64,000 nt of DNA, taken from SZUA-36 sp963759155 (lineage in GTDB: Bacteria; Pseudomonadota; Gammaproteobacteria; Xanthomonadales; SZUA-36). Numbering within the stretch: position 1 is the stretch's first letter; each line of letters starts with the position of its first letter. The position numbers were made by a program, and so were the translations under genes. This document shows, in pieces, positions 15,735 through 24,872 of the stretch. The DNA is taken from the NCBI GenBank assembly GCA_963759155.1, contig CAVWXX010000008.1, forward strand, positions 1 through 64,000, given 5' to 3'. The notes below the pieces were generated by a model. That model made no database searches and was not told the origin of the DNA. It was given only the letters and a program-made list of their open reading frames with translations.

Positions 15735-18700
15735 ATGGCTTGTTTGGAATTCCACCATTTCCGGTGGATTGCTGGTTTGTTTTTCCTTGTCGCTCTGTGC
15801 GCTCTTTTATCCGCCTGTAATTCTTCGCCACAAGAGCCTGGTCTGCTGCATTCAATTCAGCAGGCGCCCATCAGTAAAGAAGTTCCGGTAACCCTTTCAT
15901 TCCGGGCCAACGGGGCTGGGCCGGTACTTGTTCAGGTCATAGGCCACGAGGTGGAACTCGACTCACTTATTTCCGACACCCAGGGACACGAGTTGAACAG
16001 GGCGCGATTGCCTTATATCCGGCTGGGGCCGGTCTATCAGTTGCTTGGTGCCGATAAGATCAACGGTGAAGTGACGGTAAAGATTTCGGCAATACACCAG
16101 ACGAAAAATGCCAACGTTTCAGTCCACATTTTTCAATTTCAGAACAATGGGCGCGCAGACTTGTTGATGGAACAGGCCTATCGCCACTATTCAAATGCCA
16201 TTCAGTCAACCCATAGCGAGGCCGTGGATTTGTGGCGTGAACGGGTCGGGGAGCTGCAAAATGCGGCAAAGAAATTCCGCCGTGTAGGCATGACTGAACA
16301 GGCGTTGTGGTCAGAATGGCTGCTGGCATACTTCACTTACTTTCCCGTTGGAGAGCTACAACAAGCCATAGAGTTGGCAAAAAAGGTTCGGACCCAGGCA
16401 GAAGAAGCAGGCTTGCCACAGCTCGTGTTGATGGCCATGCAACTACAAGGCCAGGCCATGATGGAGCGGGATGCTGCGGATACAACGGAGGAGGCAGCAG
16501 CAAAACTGGAGGGGGCGCAAATACTGTTTGACCAGACAGCCGGGCTGGCTGAACAACAGGGTGAGTTATTTGAACAGGCCTGGACCATCAATAACAGGGC
16601 TAATACCTACCATTACCAGGATTTACTGCCAGAATCACTGGGACAATACGAACGGGTTTTGCCGATCGCACTTGATCTGCAGGATGTTTTTTTAGCGAAC
16701 CTGGTCCGCGGAAATATCGCGATGGTTTACGAGCGTCAGGGTAATTATAAAGACGCCCTGGAAGCGTTACTGGCGATCAGGCAACAAGTAATCCGCTCGG
16801 ATCTGCCCATTGAACAGATACTCAATCTTGCTGGAATCGGTCGTTTGTATGGCAAATTGTTCCTTTTCCCGGAGGCGGTAACCGCGTTGAATGACGCGTT
16901 GAAACTCGCGCGCGACTTTGATAGTAAAGAGAGCAGCGGCCGTATTGGCTTGTCACTGGCCATGGCCTACAACGACATGGGCCAGCAACAGCGTGCGCTG
17001 GACATGTTGCTGATGGCCATTGACGACATGAATGAAGCCCAATACAGCCGTGGCCTGCAAGGGGCTTACCGTTTGTTGGCGGATATTTACCGCTCCAATA
17101 AATTACTTGAACAGGCAGAGAGTTACCGGCAGAAACAACAGCAGTATTTGACATCGGATTATGAGCGTGCGGGCTTGTTATTCAGCCAGGGCCAGGACGC
17201 ACTTGCAAAAGGTCAACAAACCCTCGCTGCCGAGACTTTTGCGCAGAGCCATGTTGCTGCGGTTGAATCCGGAGATTCAGAAATAGAGATCCGCTCTCTT
17301 CTGCAGTACTGCGCTCTGTTGCCCCAATCAACCCAGGCAGATGTTTCCTGCGACAGCGAACACCTGGAAGATAGGTTGAATGACTGGTTACCGCAATCGT
17401 CTCCCAGGTTTGCGCTTGACGCTCGTTTCTTATGGGCTCAATTTCTGTCGAAAACGGGACGGGACGAACAGGCGCTGAGAGTGTTGGAAGACCTGGTGGC
17501 GGAGATCCAGATTTACCGCTCACGTTTGCCCGGTGTGCTGGGCGCCTGGTACTGGGAAAGCCGTGAAAACATTTTTTCGACTTATATGGACCTGTTGCTC
17601 CAACAGACCTCGTTGCAGCGTCATCACGAAAAAACACTGATTGCGCTTGATCATTTACGTAATCTTGAGAACGCCGGGCGTGATGCTGAGAATACTTCAA
17701 ACCCCGACAGGGCCGATTTAAATACAGACGAGATTCGCAACCTGCTGGCGCGGTTGACCAACGCCCGCGATGCCGTCACAAGACAGGAAATTGGCAGGGC
17801 CATAGATCAGAAATTAATGGCCGCAGGCAGTGGCGCGGACTATGCGCTTGCTGACGAAAAGGATTTGATGAATGCACTTGCGTCTTTGCCAGTGGATGCG
17901 ACCTATCTTACTTACTACTTTTCCAGAACAGATGCATGGGCCTGGATCGGGGGACATCAGGGTGTGCAACTGATCCACTTGGGTGAATCAAAGCCAATAC
18001 TGGACTTGCTGAAGAAGGTGGGCGAAGGACTGCAAATTGTCGGAAATCAAACGCTGGTTCAGGACCTGGATACACTTGGATCATTGCTGCTGCAACCCGT
18101 CGAGGCGTATTTGCCTGTAACCATTTACCTGGGTTCAACAGGTGAACTGGCCGGATTTCCATTTGAGATTCTACGGCTTAAAAATAGACACCTGGCCCAG
18201 GACCACATGGTGATAAACACGTTGTCGTTAGAGGGGCTTGACCGCGTCGTTCAATCCGGTTGGAAACTGGAACAGGGGGGCGCAATTTTTCTTGCAGGCT
18301 CACCTGAATGGGCAAATGCTGACATGATCGAGTTAAAAGGCGCAGCTTCTGAGATAGAAAATATCGCAAGCCTTTTCAGGACAAGAAAAGTGCACACGTT
18401 TTCCGGGACGGATTTGCACCTCTCGAGTTTTGCCGGGCCGGAATTCAGAAATGCCGACCTGATCCACATCGCCAGTCATGCCAGCATCAACTTCGATTAC
18501 CCTGAACTTTCCCGGATGATGCTTTCGGGTCGATCAAACGGTGACGGCGCCGATTACCTGACCCCATTGGATATAGGTCAACGCGCCACCCAGGCCAGCC
18601 TGGTTGTGCTCAGCGCCTGTGAAACCACAGGCGTAAACACCTTCTCTTTCGACAGCAACCTCGGCTTTGTGACGGAATTTCTACAATCCGGAGCAGAGAC

Positions 18701-18902
18701 GGTTGTCGCCAGCCTGTGGCCGGTATCCGATTTGCATACCCGCGACTTTATGCGTGATTTCTATTCAGCATTGCTCCGCGGTGAAGACATTCCTGTTGCA
18801 TTGATTATGGCCAAACGCAAACAGTTACAAGCGTCTCAAGCCGAGCTTTTGCAATCCTCTGACATTCAAAACTGGGCAGCATTTCAGCTATTTGTTGAAT
18901 AG
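15735..18902 (+). CDS. TPR-CHAT lipoprotein (caspase-like protease)
   Basis: 1055 residues. A lipobox L-L-S-A-C28 with Asn at +2 predicts a lipoprotein sorted to the outer membrane, facing the periplasm or surface. Residues ~30-135 look like a beta-sandwich, ~140-560 are tetratricopeptide-type helical repeats, and the last ~330 form a CHAT domain of the caspase/separase clan. The catalytic pair is visible: H915 in H-I-A-S-H-A-S and C962 in V-V-L-S-A-C-E-T. A conserved A-S-L-W-P-V-S-D and a C-terminal alpha region follow. CHAT proteases usually wait for a signal through the TPRs before cleaving a partner. No partner is proven; secreted proteins on both sides and the ECF sigma pair at 23366-24644 are candidates. 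Its C-terminus and downstream neighbour are partly duplicated at 22508-23122. Confidence 0.92.
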   Translation: MACLEFHHFRWIAGLFFLVALCALLSACNSSPQEPGLLHSIQQAPISKEVPVTLSFRANGAGPVLVQVIGHEVELDSLISDTQGHELNRARLPYIRLGPVYQLLGADKINGEVTVKISAIHQTKNANVSVHIFQFQNNGRADLLMEQAYRHYSNAIQSTHSEAVDLWRERVGELQNAAKKFRRVGMTEQALWSEWLLAYFTYFPVGELQQAIELAKKVRTQAEEAGLPQLVLMAMQLQGQAMMERDAADTTEEAAAKLEGAQILFDQTAGLAEQQGELFEQAWTINNRANTYHYQDLLPESLGQYERVLPIALDLQDVFLANLVRGNIAMVYERQGNYKDALEALLAIRQQVIRSDLPIEQILNLAGIGRLYGKLFLFPEAVTALNDALKLARDFDSKESSGRIGLSLAMAYNDMGQQQRALDMLLMAIDDMNEAQYSRGLQGAYRLLADIYRSNKLLEQAESYRQKQQQYLTSDYERAGLLFSQGQDALAKGQQTLAAETFAQSHVAAVESGDSEIEIRSLLQYCALLPQSTQADVSCDSEHLEDRLNDWLPQSSPRFALDARFLWAQFLSKTGRDEQALRVLEDLVAEIQIYRSRLPGVLGAWYWESRENIFSTYMDLLLQQTSLQRHHEKTLIALDHLRNLENAGRDAENTSNPDRADLNTDEIRNLLARLTNARDAVTRQEIGRAIDQKLMAAGSGADYALADEKDLMNALASLPVDATYLTYYFSRTDAWAWIGGHQGVQLIHLGESKPILDLLKKVGEGLQIVGNQTLVQDLDTLGSLLLQPVEAYLPVTIYLGSTGELAGFPFEILRLKNRHLAQDHMVINTLSLEGLDRVVQSGWKLEQGGAIFLAGSPEWANADMIELKGAASEIENIASLFRTRKVHTFSGTDLHLSSFAGPEFRNADLIHIASHASINFDYPELSRMMLSGRSNGDGADYLTPLDIGQRATQASLVVLSACETTGVNTFSFDSNLGFVTEFLQSGAETVVASLWPVSDLHTRDFMRDFYSALLRGEDIPVALIMAKRKQLQASQAELLQSSDIQNWAAFQLFVE

Positions 18903-18920
18903 GCCATTTTGATTGCCTGA

Positions 18921-19146
18921 TCAACCATCACTACCGATGACATACTGCGTACTATTGCCATTGCTCAGGCACTGCCCGCTCCAGCCACTTGCGCTTTGCC
19001 AGATCAACCCATTCCGGGTGATCTGAATGGCGCTTGGTTTAATCACACCGCTTAAAGGTCGAATAAACTCAAATCTCAGAACATCACCCAGGATAAGTTC
19101 CCGTGGGAGTTTTCCGGGTTTGTGGATATCGTCAAGTCTCTGTTGA
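18921..19146 (-). pseudogene. Decayed copy of the secreted protein gene at 22592-23122
   Basis: Reads L-G-D-V-L-R-F-E-F, then G-V-I-K-P-S-A-I-Q-I-T-R-N-G-L-I-W, then S-G-W-S-G-Q-C-L-S-N-G, matching the gene at 22592-23122 at about 90 percent DNA identity. The signal peptide end is lost near 19146 and about 175 bp near the C-terminus are deleted. In the intact copy that segment is flanked by the 10-mer ATCACCACCG twice; in this copy one such site remains (ATCACTACCG). It lies convergent to the CHAT gene, the same arrangement as at 22508-23122. Confidence 0.8.
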
Positions 19147-19689
19147 AGCCATCGAAGCACTGCTGCCGGGGGATCTGAAAAAAGATCAGATCAAGGTGGG
19201 TTAAGCAAGAACGTCGTTCACGTGGCGCTTACAAAAATGGCGACAGGTTTTGTAGGCTTTGGATTAGATGTGGCTGTCGGCGCTTTTCGCGCCCTGGCAA
19301 AACAGGGGGGCTCTATTTGTGAACCGCTCAAAACGGTCTGTTAAACGGAGCCTTCCGGCTCCTTGAGCCCCTCAAAGACGCCATGGCATTAACTCCAATT
19401 GGTCGACCCTGCGGTCTTCCGCCTCCTAGTGACGGATATAGTCCCGAATTACGTGCTCATCTCGACCCACCGTCGAAGCAAAATCCTCTATCGCCCAAAA
19501 GTGCTGACCAACAAAGTTTCGCTTTCGCCCAGTGTGTGTGGCTTAAACTTTTTACTTGTCTCATGGCTTCTCCTTTGCGTTGCTTGTCGGCTCACGCTTT
19601 GGAGTTACTATGAGACTCCTGTTACTGTCAAACTGTTGATGCCTCCCCAGCAAAACTGGGGGGCTCCATTTTTGTCTACTTAAAATAAG
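19147..19689. other. Gene-free stretch with repeats
   Basis: No convincing gene. A short plus-strand frame ending at 19203 (V-E-A-I-E-A-L-L-P-G-D-L-K-K-D-Q-I-K-V-G) looks like the tail of a lost gene that I cannot identify. A GGAGCC-TTCC-GGCTCC hairpin sits at 19347-19362. A 25-bp direct repeat (next entry) brackets the middle. Confidence 0.5.
19297..19674. repeat. 25-bp imperfect direct repeat, 353 bp apart
   Basis: Bases 19297-19321 and 19650-19674 match at 22 of 25 positions; both contain GCAAAAC, GGGGGGCTC and ATTT. They bracket a gene-free segment and may be the edges of a small decayed element. No coding capacity is seen between them. Confidence 0.5.
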
Positions 19690-19718
19690 CGCCCTTTTGC
19701 GACGTGTACAAAAGGGCG
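19690..19718. terminator. Bidirectional hairpin terminator
   Basis: Perfect 10-bp stem CGCCCTTTTG / CAAAAGGGCG with a 9-nt loop, followed by TTTTG on the plus strand and by CTTATTTTA on the minus strand. It lies 15 bp after the stop of the minus-strand gene at 19733-20635 and probably ends that operon. Confidence 0.7.
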
Positions 19719-19732
19719 TTTTGTTGCCAAAA

Positions 19733-20635
19733 CTAATCGTACTGTAGCCGATAGCCTTGAACTGTATCCCCGTTTTCTGTTTCACCAAAAATGCGGGAGT
19801 CAGTGAAGTTACCAATTGAAATTCGAAATTCAGGCTTGCTTACCGGGTTGAGACCGCCTGCAATCAAAACACAAACTGGCTCATTAACTGCTGTATCCAG
19901 ATCGCAGAGTATGTCACCAAATGGAGCTGATACCTCTGGGGGATTAACCGGTTGATATACGTTGTATACGATGGCTCCTTTGTATGATCCTTCCGGCGAG
20001 GACTGGTACCCTGACCCAATCATGAAAACGCCTGAAAACCACGTCCACGGTGCATGTTTTTCCTCGCTAAATTCTTTGAACACCAATGTCCACAGGCTTG
20101 CGTAAGGGTTAAAATCTATTCGTGGGAACGGGTAAGGAGTTTGTTCAGCAAAAAACGCTATGCCTGCATCTCCATAGATAATCGGCACCATGTATTGGAT
20201 AGAATCATCACTTAATGTCAACCGAGCATAGGCTCTCTGCAAGAATTCAATCTTGATTACAGGCAGCTTCACTGGGTCAGCGGGAGCCTGATATGGGCAA
20301 CCCATACAGTTACCACCGGTAAAACGCTGAGGCTCAACCTCTAATTCCCACATCACACCAGTTGTTTCACTGCGTACCAATGGACCAGTTACGAGGTACC
20401 ATTCAGGGTCACCTTCCGTATCGTAGCCATAGTAATAGCCCGCCATGATTCCGTTTTGAAATTCCAGGTTGAACCCGGTACCGGATTGGTCAGGGTTGTA
20501 CCAGTGTCCAGGTTCTGGATAGGGCGCAAAAATGCTCTCATCACAACCCACACAAGGGACATAGGGACCTTCTTGGGCAAGAAGTGATGCTGCTGGCAAA
20601 GCCAGCAGCATCAGTGTCATAAGTAGTTGTTTCAT
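19733..20635 (-). CDS. Secreted protein with W-Y-N-P-D-Q-S-G-T-G domain, unknown function
   Basis: Start ATG 20635 sits six bases after GAGGAGG. The signal peptide (to about residue 21) is followed by two C-x2-C pairs (V-P-C-V-G-C near 29 and M-G-C-P near 115) and a domain starting G-H-W-Y-N-P-D-Q-S-G-T-G-F-N-L-E with G-Y-Y-Y-G-Y-D and D-P-E-W-Y-L. This beta-rich domain resembles the tail of the beta-helix protein at 12593-13948 and is common in secreted gammaproteobacterial proteins without known function. It follows the metzincin gene after only 10 bp, so the two form an operon ending at the 19690 hairpin. Confidence 0.75.
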   Translation of the reverse strand: MKQLLMTLMLLALPAASLLAQEGPYVPCVGCDESIFAPYPEPGHWYNPDQSGTGFNLEFQNGIMAGYYYGYDTEGDPEWYLVTGPLVRSETTGVMWELEVEPQRFTGGNCMGCPYQAPADPVKLPVIKIEFLQRAYARLTLSDDSIQYMVPIIYGDAGIAFFAEQTPYPFPRIDFNPYASLWTLVFKEFSEEKHAPWTWFSGVFMIGSGYQSSPEGSYKGAIVYNVYQPVNPPEVSAPFGDILCDLDTAVNEPVCVLIAGGLNPVSKPEFRISIGNFTDSRIFGETENGDTVQGYRLQYD

Positions 20636-20645
20636 CACTTCCTCC

Positions 20646-22295
20646 TCAGTTGCAATAACCGTTATAAGTAAGAGTTAACATTGAACTATAAGGTCCACAA
20701 CCGCTCCCATTACAAGCTCTTATTTTAATGTATTTGGTCGATTGTTGAGAGACAACAACACGGACATACTCGTGTGAACCAAAGTAAATCACCTCAGGGT
20801 TGGTGAAGTTGCTGAATGCCGAATATAAAACCTGATAATTTTCAGCATTTGTTGTTGCATCCCAAGTTACTATATTCTGGCTAAAACACTCTTCAACATC
20901 AATGTTACTGGGAGTTCCTGGGGCAGAGTATGGGTAAGACTCCCACTCAGCAACTATTGGCATGTGTATTTCAAGAGCAGATGCCATATCCGCTGAATAG
21001 GGTACTTGTATGTCTGATGTATAAGTGACACCTCTTGTCTCGCTTTCGTAACTTTTTGTTGGATCTGACCATAATGGAAGCCTTACACAATCAGTGTTTG
21101 GCAATGTTACAGTAAAGTCGCAATCATTATCATCATAAGCACCCATAACAGTTTGCCAGCCACCGTCGCCGGCAATGTATCCACGGGAATATGGCTCAGC
21201 ATCGGCTGATCTACTTTCCAAAACCGCAACTGACCATGTAGGATGGCCTCCCCCTAAAACATGTCCCAGTTCGTGGGCAGCCGTTAAGTCTCCTATCGCA
21301 TAAGTATCCATTGTCACAGCAAAGGGCTTTGCTGAGCTGAGCAAGGCTGAGGCTTGCCCTCCAACTCGACCGTAGGAACCGTTATAGCTACAACCGGTTA
21401 AACTCACGTCAGTAGTCGCTATCGTCAGTACAACATCAGCATCTTCGTCTTCAATCCAAGTTGAAATATTCGTAAAAGGTGAATATCCATTCTCCATTTT
21501 ATAAAGAATGATTTGTTTACAGACACTATCAAGATCATCACCGAGGTTTCGCAAATCTGCCAATGTAAAATGCAAGTCTGGATCCATTCCATCATCAAAA
21601 ATCGTATCATTTAAAGATGAAATAATGTTCGATGCCAAGGTACTGGGATTTGACACATCGGAACCATGCAGGACAAGCACCCGGACAGTACCAATGGCAG
21701 AACCACTCAACAACGGAGTCGGAAAGTTTTTCAGCGTCTCTATGTAAGCTGTTCCATCCCCCAATGGCTCTGGCGCATGTTTTGGCATTCTGGCCTTGTC
21801 AATCTCTGTAAGCATGTGGGATCGAGATGACTTTTCGTATTGTATGTCGTATGCCATGTAGTCAATATTGACTTGGCCATATACCTTGTTGCTTTCAACA
21901 GAAAGTGTGAAGTAACCGGACTCAATTTCCTTAACCCGCCCGGAGTAGGTTTCAACACCTATCACCCAGGATTGAACTCTGTTGGTGAGCAGTGTCACGA
22001 CTGACCCGTCAGGTAGTTGCATCAGAAACCCATCTTCACCATTTAAATCTTCAATCTGGGAATTTGCCTTTGAAACCGGCTGAATCATGCTGCCGTCCTT
22101 TAATGCTTGCACATCAACGATCACTTTATTCCTGCTCACTATCCCTTTGCTCAGTTCCGAGATAGATAGTGTCATAATCCCTGCACTGGGAGATTCCAGT
22201 TTTAAAAATTGTCTCTCCGATACCTGAGAGATCCCCTGCCCGGAAAATATCATTAAAAACAGTACTATTAATACAAACGAACTACGGTTTCTCAT
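20646..22295 (-). CDS. Secreted metzincin-type zinc metalloprotease
   Basis: 549 residues with an AGGAG ribosome binding site and a signal peptide ending near G-I-S-Q (residue 24). The zinc motif A-A-H-E-L-G-H-V-L-G-G-G-H near residue 340 is the H-E-x2-H-x2-G-x2-H metzincin signature, with a pro-region of about 190 residues before the catalytic domain. After a C-x9-C region the last ~90 residues resemble a fibronectin type III module (T-W-D-A-T-T-N-A-E-N-Y-Q-V-L-Y-S). It is expected outside the cell; similar enzymes degrade peptidoglycan-bound or host proteins. It is co-transcribed with the W-Y-N-P-D protein downstream and lies next to a CHAT gene remnant. Confidence 0.85.
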   Translation of the reverse strand: MRNRSSFVLIVLFLMIFSGQGISQVSERQFLKLESPSAGIMTLSISELSKGIVSRNKVIVDVQALKDGSMIQPVSKANSQIEDLNGEDGFLMQLPDGSVVTLLTNRVQSWVIGVETYSGRVKEIESGYFTLSVESNKVYGQVNIDYMAYDIQYEKSSRSHMLTEIDKARMPKHAPEPLGDGTAYIETLKNFPTPLLSGSAIGTVRVLVLHGSDVSNPSTLASNIISSLNDTIFDDGMDPDLHFTLADLRNLGDDLDSVCKQIILYKMENGYSPFTNISTWIEDEDADVVLTIATTDVSLTGCSYNGSYGRVGGQASALLSSAKPFAVTMDTYAIGDLTAAHELGHVLGGGHPTWSVAVLESRSADAEPYSRGYIAGDGGWQTVMGAYDDNDCDFTVTLPNTDCVRLPLWSDPTKSYESETRGVTYTSDIQVPYSADMASALEIHMPIVAEWESYPYSAPGTPSNIDVEECFSQNIVTWDATTNAENYQVLYSAFSNFTNPEVIYFGSHEYVRVVVSQQSTKYIKIRACNGSGCGPYSSMLTLTYNGYCN

Positions 22296-22436
22296 TTTCT
22301 TACTCCTTTCTCCAAATATTGTGGTTCAGATATAGAACCCCCACAGGTTGTCTGCAGCTATCTACTTGAGTGATGAGAACGCTTTTTTTCTCCCACCTGA
22401 TTGATCCAAATGGTCGTTTGCCATGGGACTGTAGCC

Positions 22437-22469
<33 letters not shown>

Positions 22470-22507
22470 TGGGACGCGAGTTGGGTTTAGAACGAGTTCG
22501 ATCCCTA

Positions 22508-22572
22508 TCTGCCGAGCATCTGCAATCCTCTGATATGCAAAACTGGGCAGCATTTCAGCTATTTTTTGAATA
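22508..22572 (+). pseudogene. C-terminal remnant of a second CHAT gene
   Basis: Encodes A-E-H-L-Q-S-S-D-M-Q-N-W-A-A-F-Q-L-F-F-E and stop, matching the last 20 residues of the TPR-CHAT protein (15735-18902), followed by the same intergenic bases. Upstream of 22508 the similarity stops. The CHAT gene and its convergent neighbour were therefore once present as a unit here too. Confidence 0.85.
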
Positions 22573-22591
22573 GGCCATTTTGATTGCCCGA

Positions 22592-23122
22592 TCAGCCATC
22601 ACCACCGTGTACGTGCCCGGGATGCAGCAAGGCATCTCCGTCACAACTGCCCTCGCTCGCGACACTGCTATCTGCGAAGACCACTTCGATGCGGTTGGAG
22701 AGACTGTCATGGTGATCCAACCGGCCAAACGCCAGGTCGTGGAGGCAACCATCAATATCAACATCACCACCGATGACATACTGTGTAATGTTGCCATTGC
22801 TCAGGCACTGCCCGCTCCAGCCACTTGCGCTGTGCCAGATCAAACCATCCCGCGTGACCTGAATGGCACTTGGTTTAATCACACCGTTTAAAGGTCCAAT
22901 AAACTCAAATCTCAGAACATCACCCATGACCAGTTCGCCATGGGAGTTTTCCGGGTTTGTGGATATCGTCCAGTCTCTTGCGACCAGACTGGCCGGGTCA
23001 CAACCACCTTTATCAAGTAAGTGAAAAAGCCCTTCCGTGGCATTGTTGGCACCTGCTGAAAGACCCGCTGAGCAGCCAAGCACCAGAACGGGAACCATGA
23101 TCTTTCTTACATGTTTTCTCAT
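22592..23122 (-). CDS. Small secreted protein of unknown function, convergent to CHAT remnant
   Basis: Start ATG 23122 follows GAGGTG; five more codons upstream are open but less likely. 176 residues with a signal peptide (hydrophobic residues 8-25). The mature part carries G-D-V-L-R-F-E-F, I-K-P-S-A-I-Q-V-T-R-D-G-L-I-W and S-G-W-S-G-Q-C-L-S-N-G. I do not recognise the family. A decayed copy lies at 18921-19146, convergent to the full CHAT gene, so linkage of this gene to CHAT is ancestral. It is read away from the ECF sigma gene, sharing a 243-bp intergenic region with it. Confidence 0.7.
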   Translation of the reverse strand: MRKHVRKIMVPVLVLGCSAGLSAGANNATEGLFHLLDKGGCDPASLVARDWTISTNPENSHGELVMGDVLRFEFIGPLNGVIKPSAIQVTRDGLIWHSASGWSGQCLSNGNITQYVIGGDVDIDGCLHDLAFGRLDHHDSLSNRIEVVFADSSVASEGSCDGDALLHPGHVHGGDG

Positions 23123-23365
23123 AAAGCACCTCATCAATTTCGGTCATTTTTTATCGCGGTTGATTAATTTGTGTGACGAGGTGTAAATAACTCCCACCTG
23201 AGAGTGACAATTCAGAAAGTGACGCTAGGGATATTTGTTAATTTTGAAAAAGAATAATTTTGCTGATGGAGCGTGGATGAAATCAATTTTCGGTAACCGA
23301 TTTGGATATGGGATAATTGTTTTGTGGAGGGCGCAGTGTGTCGCTTTACAATCATTTGAGGGTCA

Positions 23366-23974
23366 GTGCTGCTTGTGAATTTTCAAAATGAATATTCCAG
23401 TGAGCTTGTCAGTCGCATAGGGACTGGTGATGCCGCGGCGGAAACTGAACTGGTCGAGCAATACGCGACCGGTGTCAAATTGATGTTGCTCAAAAAGACC
23501 GGTTGCCCCCAATTGAGTAATGATCTTTGTCACGAAACGATGATCGTGATCTTGCGCAAGCTCCGGGCAGGCGGCCTCAAGGATTCAAACAAATTACCGG
23601 CTTACATCCAGCAGACTGCGGCATTCATTTGTATCGACCATTATCGTAAGGAAAAAAAATATGTCACCGGGACAGATGGGATAATTTCCCTGCAACTCCC
23701 ACATTACGATAAAAAGGGAAAATACGTTGACAGGCAGAAGGTGGCATATCTTGTGGAAGAATTGTTGGATCAATTGTCAGTTGAACGAGATCGCGAAATG
23801 CTGCGGCGTTTTTATCTTTACGAAGAAGACAAGGCAGGGATTTGTGAGGATCTTGACCTTACACCGGCTCACTTTGACCGGGTTTTATTTCGCGCAAGAC
23901 AAAGGGTGCGGGAGCTGTTGAGAGATCGGGAAGAGTTAAGAGCATTGCTGTTCGGGAGCCTGTTCGATGACTGA
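23366..23974 (+). CDS. ECF-type RNA polymerase sigma factor
   Basis: 202 residues. Region 2 includes the N-D-L-C-H-E-T-M-I-V-I-L-R-K-L segment (like D-x2-Q-E-x-F-x3) and A-F-I-C-I-D-H-Y-R-K. Region 4 includes L-S-V-E-R-D-R-E-M-L-R-R-F and H-F-D-R-V-L-F-R-A-R-Q-R. The start is GTG 23366 behind GAGGG; GTG 23375 is an alternative. It overlaps the anti-sigma gene by eight bases, so the two are coupled. The residues differ somewhat from classical RpoE and match ECF groups found with TPR/CHAT genes. Targets are unknown; the nearby secreted-protein and CHAT genes are reasonable guesses. Confidence 0.87.
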   Translation: MLLVNFQNEYSSELVSRIGTGDAAAETELVEQYATGVKLMLLKKTGCPQLSNDLCHETMIVILRKLRAGGLKDSNKLPAYIQQTAAFICIDHYRKEKKYVTGTDGIISLQLPHYDKKGKYVDRQKVAYLVEELLDQLSVERDREMLRRFYLYEEDKAGICEDLDLTPAHFDRVLFRARQRVRELLRDREELRALLFGSLFDD

Positions 23975-24644
23975 AAATCTGCATGATATCGAATGGGTCG
24001 ATCGTTATATCCGCAATCAACTATCGGCTGAAGAGGAGGCGGAATTTGAAGTGCGCATGTTGCAAAGCAAGGAATTGCAGCAACACCTCCAGACCGCGAT
24101 GGCCTTGAAGGAATCTTTGAAACTGGATGAGGAGATCGGGAAATCCTCAGCCCGGCCCCCGCTTACCGGTCAATCCAGAATGAAGAACCGCTGGAGAGAT
24201 ATGGCCATCGCAGCCAGTGTCATGATTGCGCTGGGCAGCAGCGCAGGTCTGGTGGTTTCCCGGTATCAGACAGATCGGCTGGAACAACAGATCGCAGAGC
24301 TGAATCAACCTGCCACGGCTGTTCTTTTGGTGCCTGTCCACATCATGCGTTCATCCGAACCGGGGTCTTCCCATGTGATTGTCCAGAAGCCGCCTGGGCG
24401 CGCGCTCATTCAACTGGATATCGAATTAAGCGGGCAGGCGCTGGCACAAGCGCAGCCGTTTTTGCAGTTCGCCCTGGTCAATGACAAAGAGCGTCCGGTG
24501 CTAACGTGGCAGGCATCACCCCTGGCCAATGGCCGTGCGACCGTGTTGTTGCGAAATGACCAGGTACCCGCCGGGAATGTGCGTCTCGAGATTTCCGACC
24601 AAGGTGGTAATGTTCTGGAGCGACATTTACTGGAGTTCAGGTGA
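23967..24644 (+). CDS. Membrane-anchored anti-sigma factor
   Basis: 225 residues: cytoplasmic helical region 1-75 (Y-I-R-N-Q-L-S-A-E-E-E-A-E-F-E-V-R-M resembles the anti-sigma domain start, but no H-x3-C-x2-C zinc motif), one transmembrane helix at about 79-98, and a periplasmic beta-rich domain of ~115 residues. Position directly behind and overlapping the sigma gene supports the call. The periplasmic domain would be the sensor or the site of regulated proteolysis, possibly by a periplasmic protease; this is inference. Confidence 0.8.
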   Translation: MTENLHDIEWVDRYIRNQLSAEEEAEFEVRMLQSKELQQHLQTAMALKESLKLDEEIGKSSARPPLTGQSRMKNRWRDMAIAASVMIALGSSAGLVVSRYQTDRLEQQIAELNQPATAVLLVPVHIMRSSEPGSSHVIVQKPPGRALIQLDIELSGQALAQAQPFLQFALVNDKERPVLTWQASPLANGRATVLLRNDQVPAGNVRLEISDQGGNVLERHLLEFR

Positions 24645-24872
24645 CAATTAATTGGTATCCGGTGGGAGAATATCCAGATTCGACTCACTTATTAAACGCC
24701 ATGCGGAAAAACAGAAAAATTTACGGTAGCGGTTGTGGTGTTACAACGTACCGCATCGAACTACTGTCGATAGCGCGAATGCAGATGACCTTTACAAGTG
24801 CGATGCCTGGTGTTGGTTCACCCTCTAATGCAACGGCAGTTCGCATAGATTGAAACTTGTGTATAGACAGCG

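Noticed and set aside
15735..18902. CHAT protein as part of a CRISPR-linked or gasdermin-type defence system
   Set aside because: It carries a lipoprotein signal and has no gasdermin or CRISPR genes nearby, so an envelope role fits better.
19198..19346. GTTAAGC and GTTAAAC as integron attC ends
   Set aside because: No matching inverse core sites or long symmetric stem between them, and no integrase in the window.
24641..24853. 70-codon frame after the anti-sigma gene
   Set aside because: No ribosome binding site and a composition that does not look like protein; it lies in the eroded stretch before the adaptor remnant.
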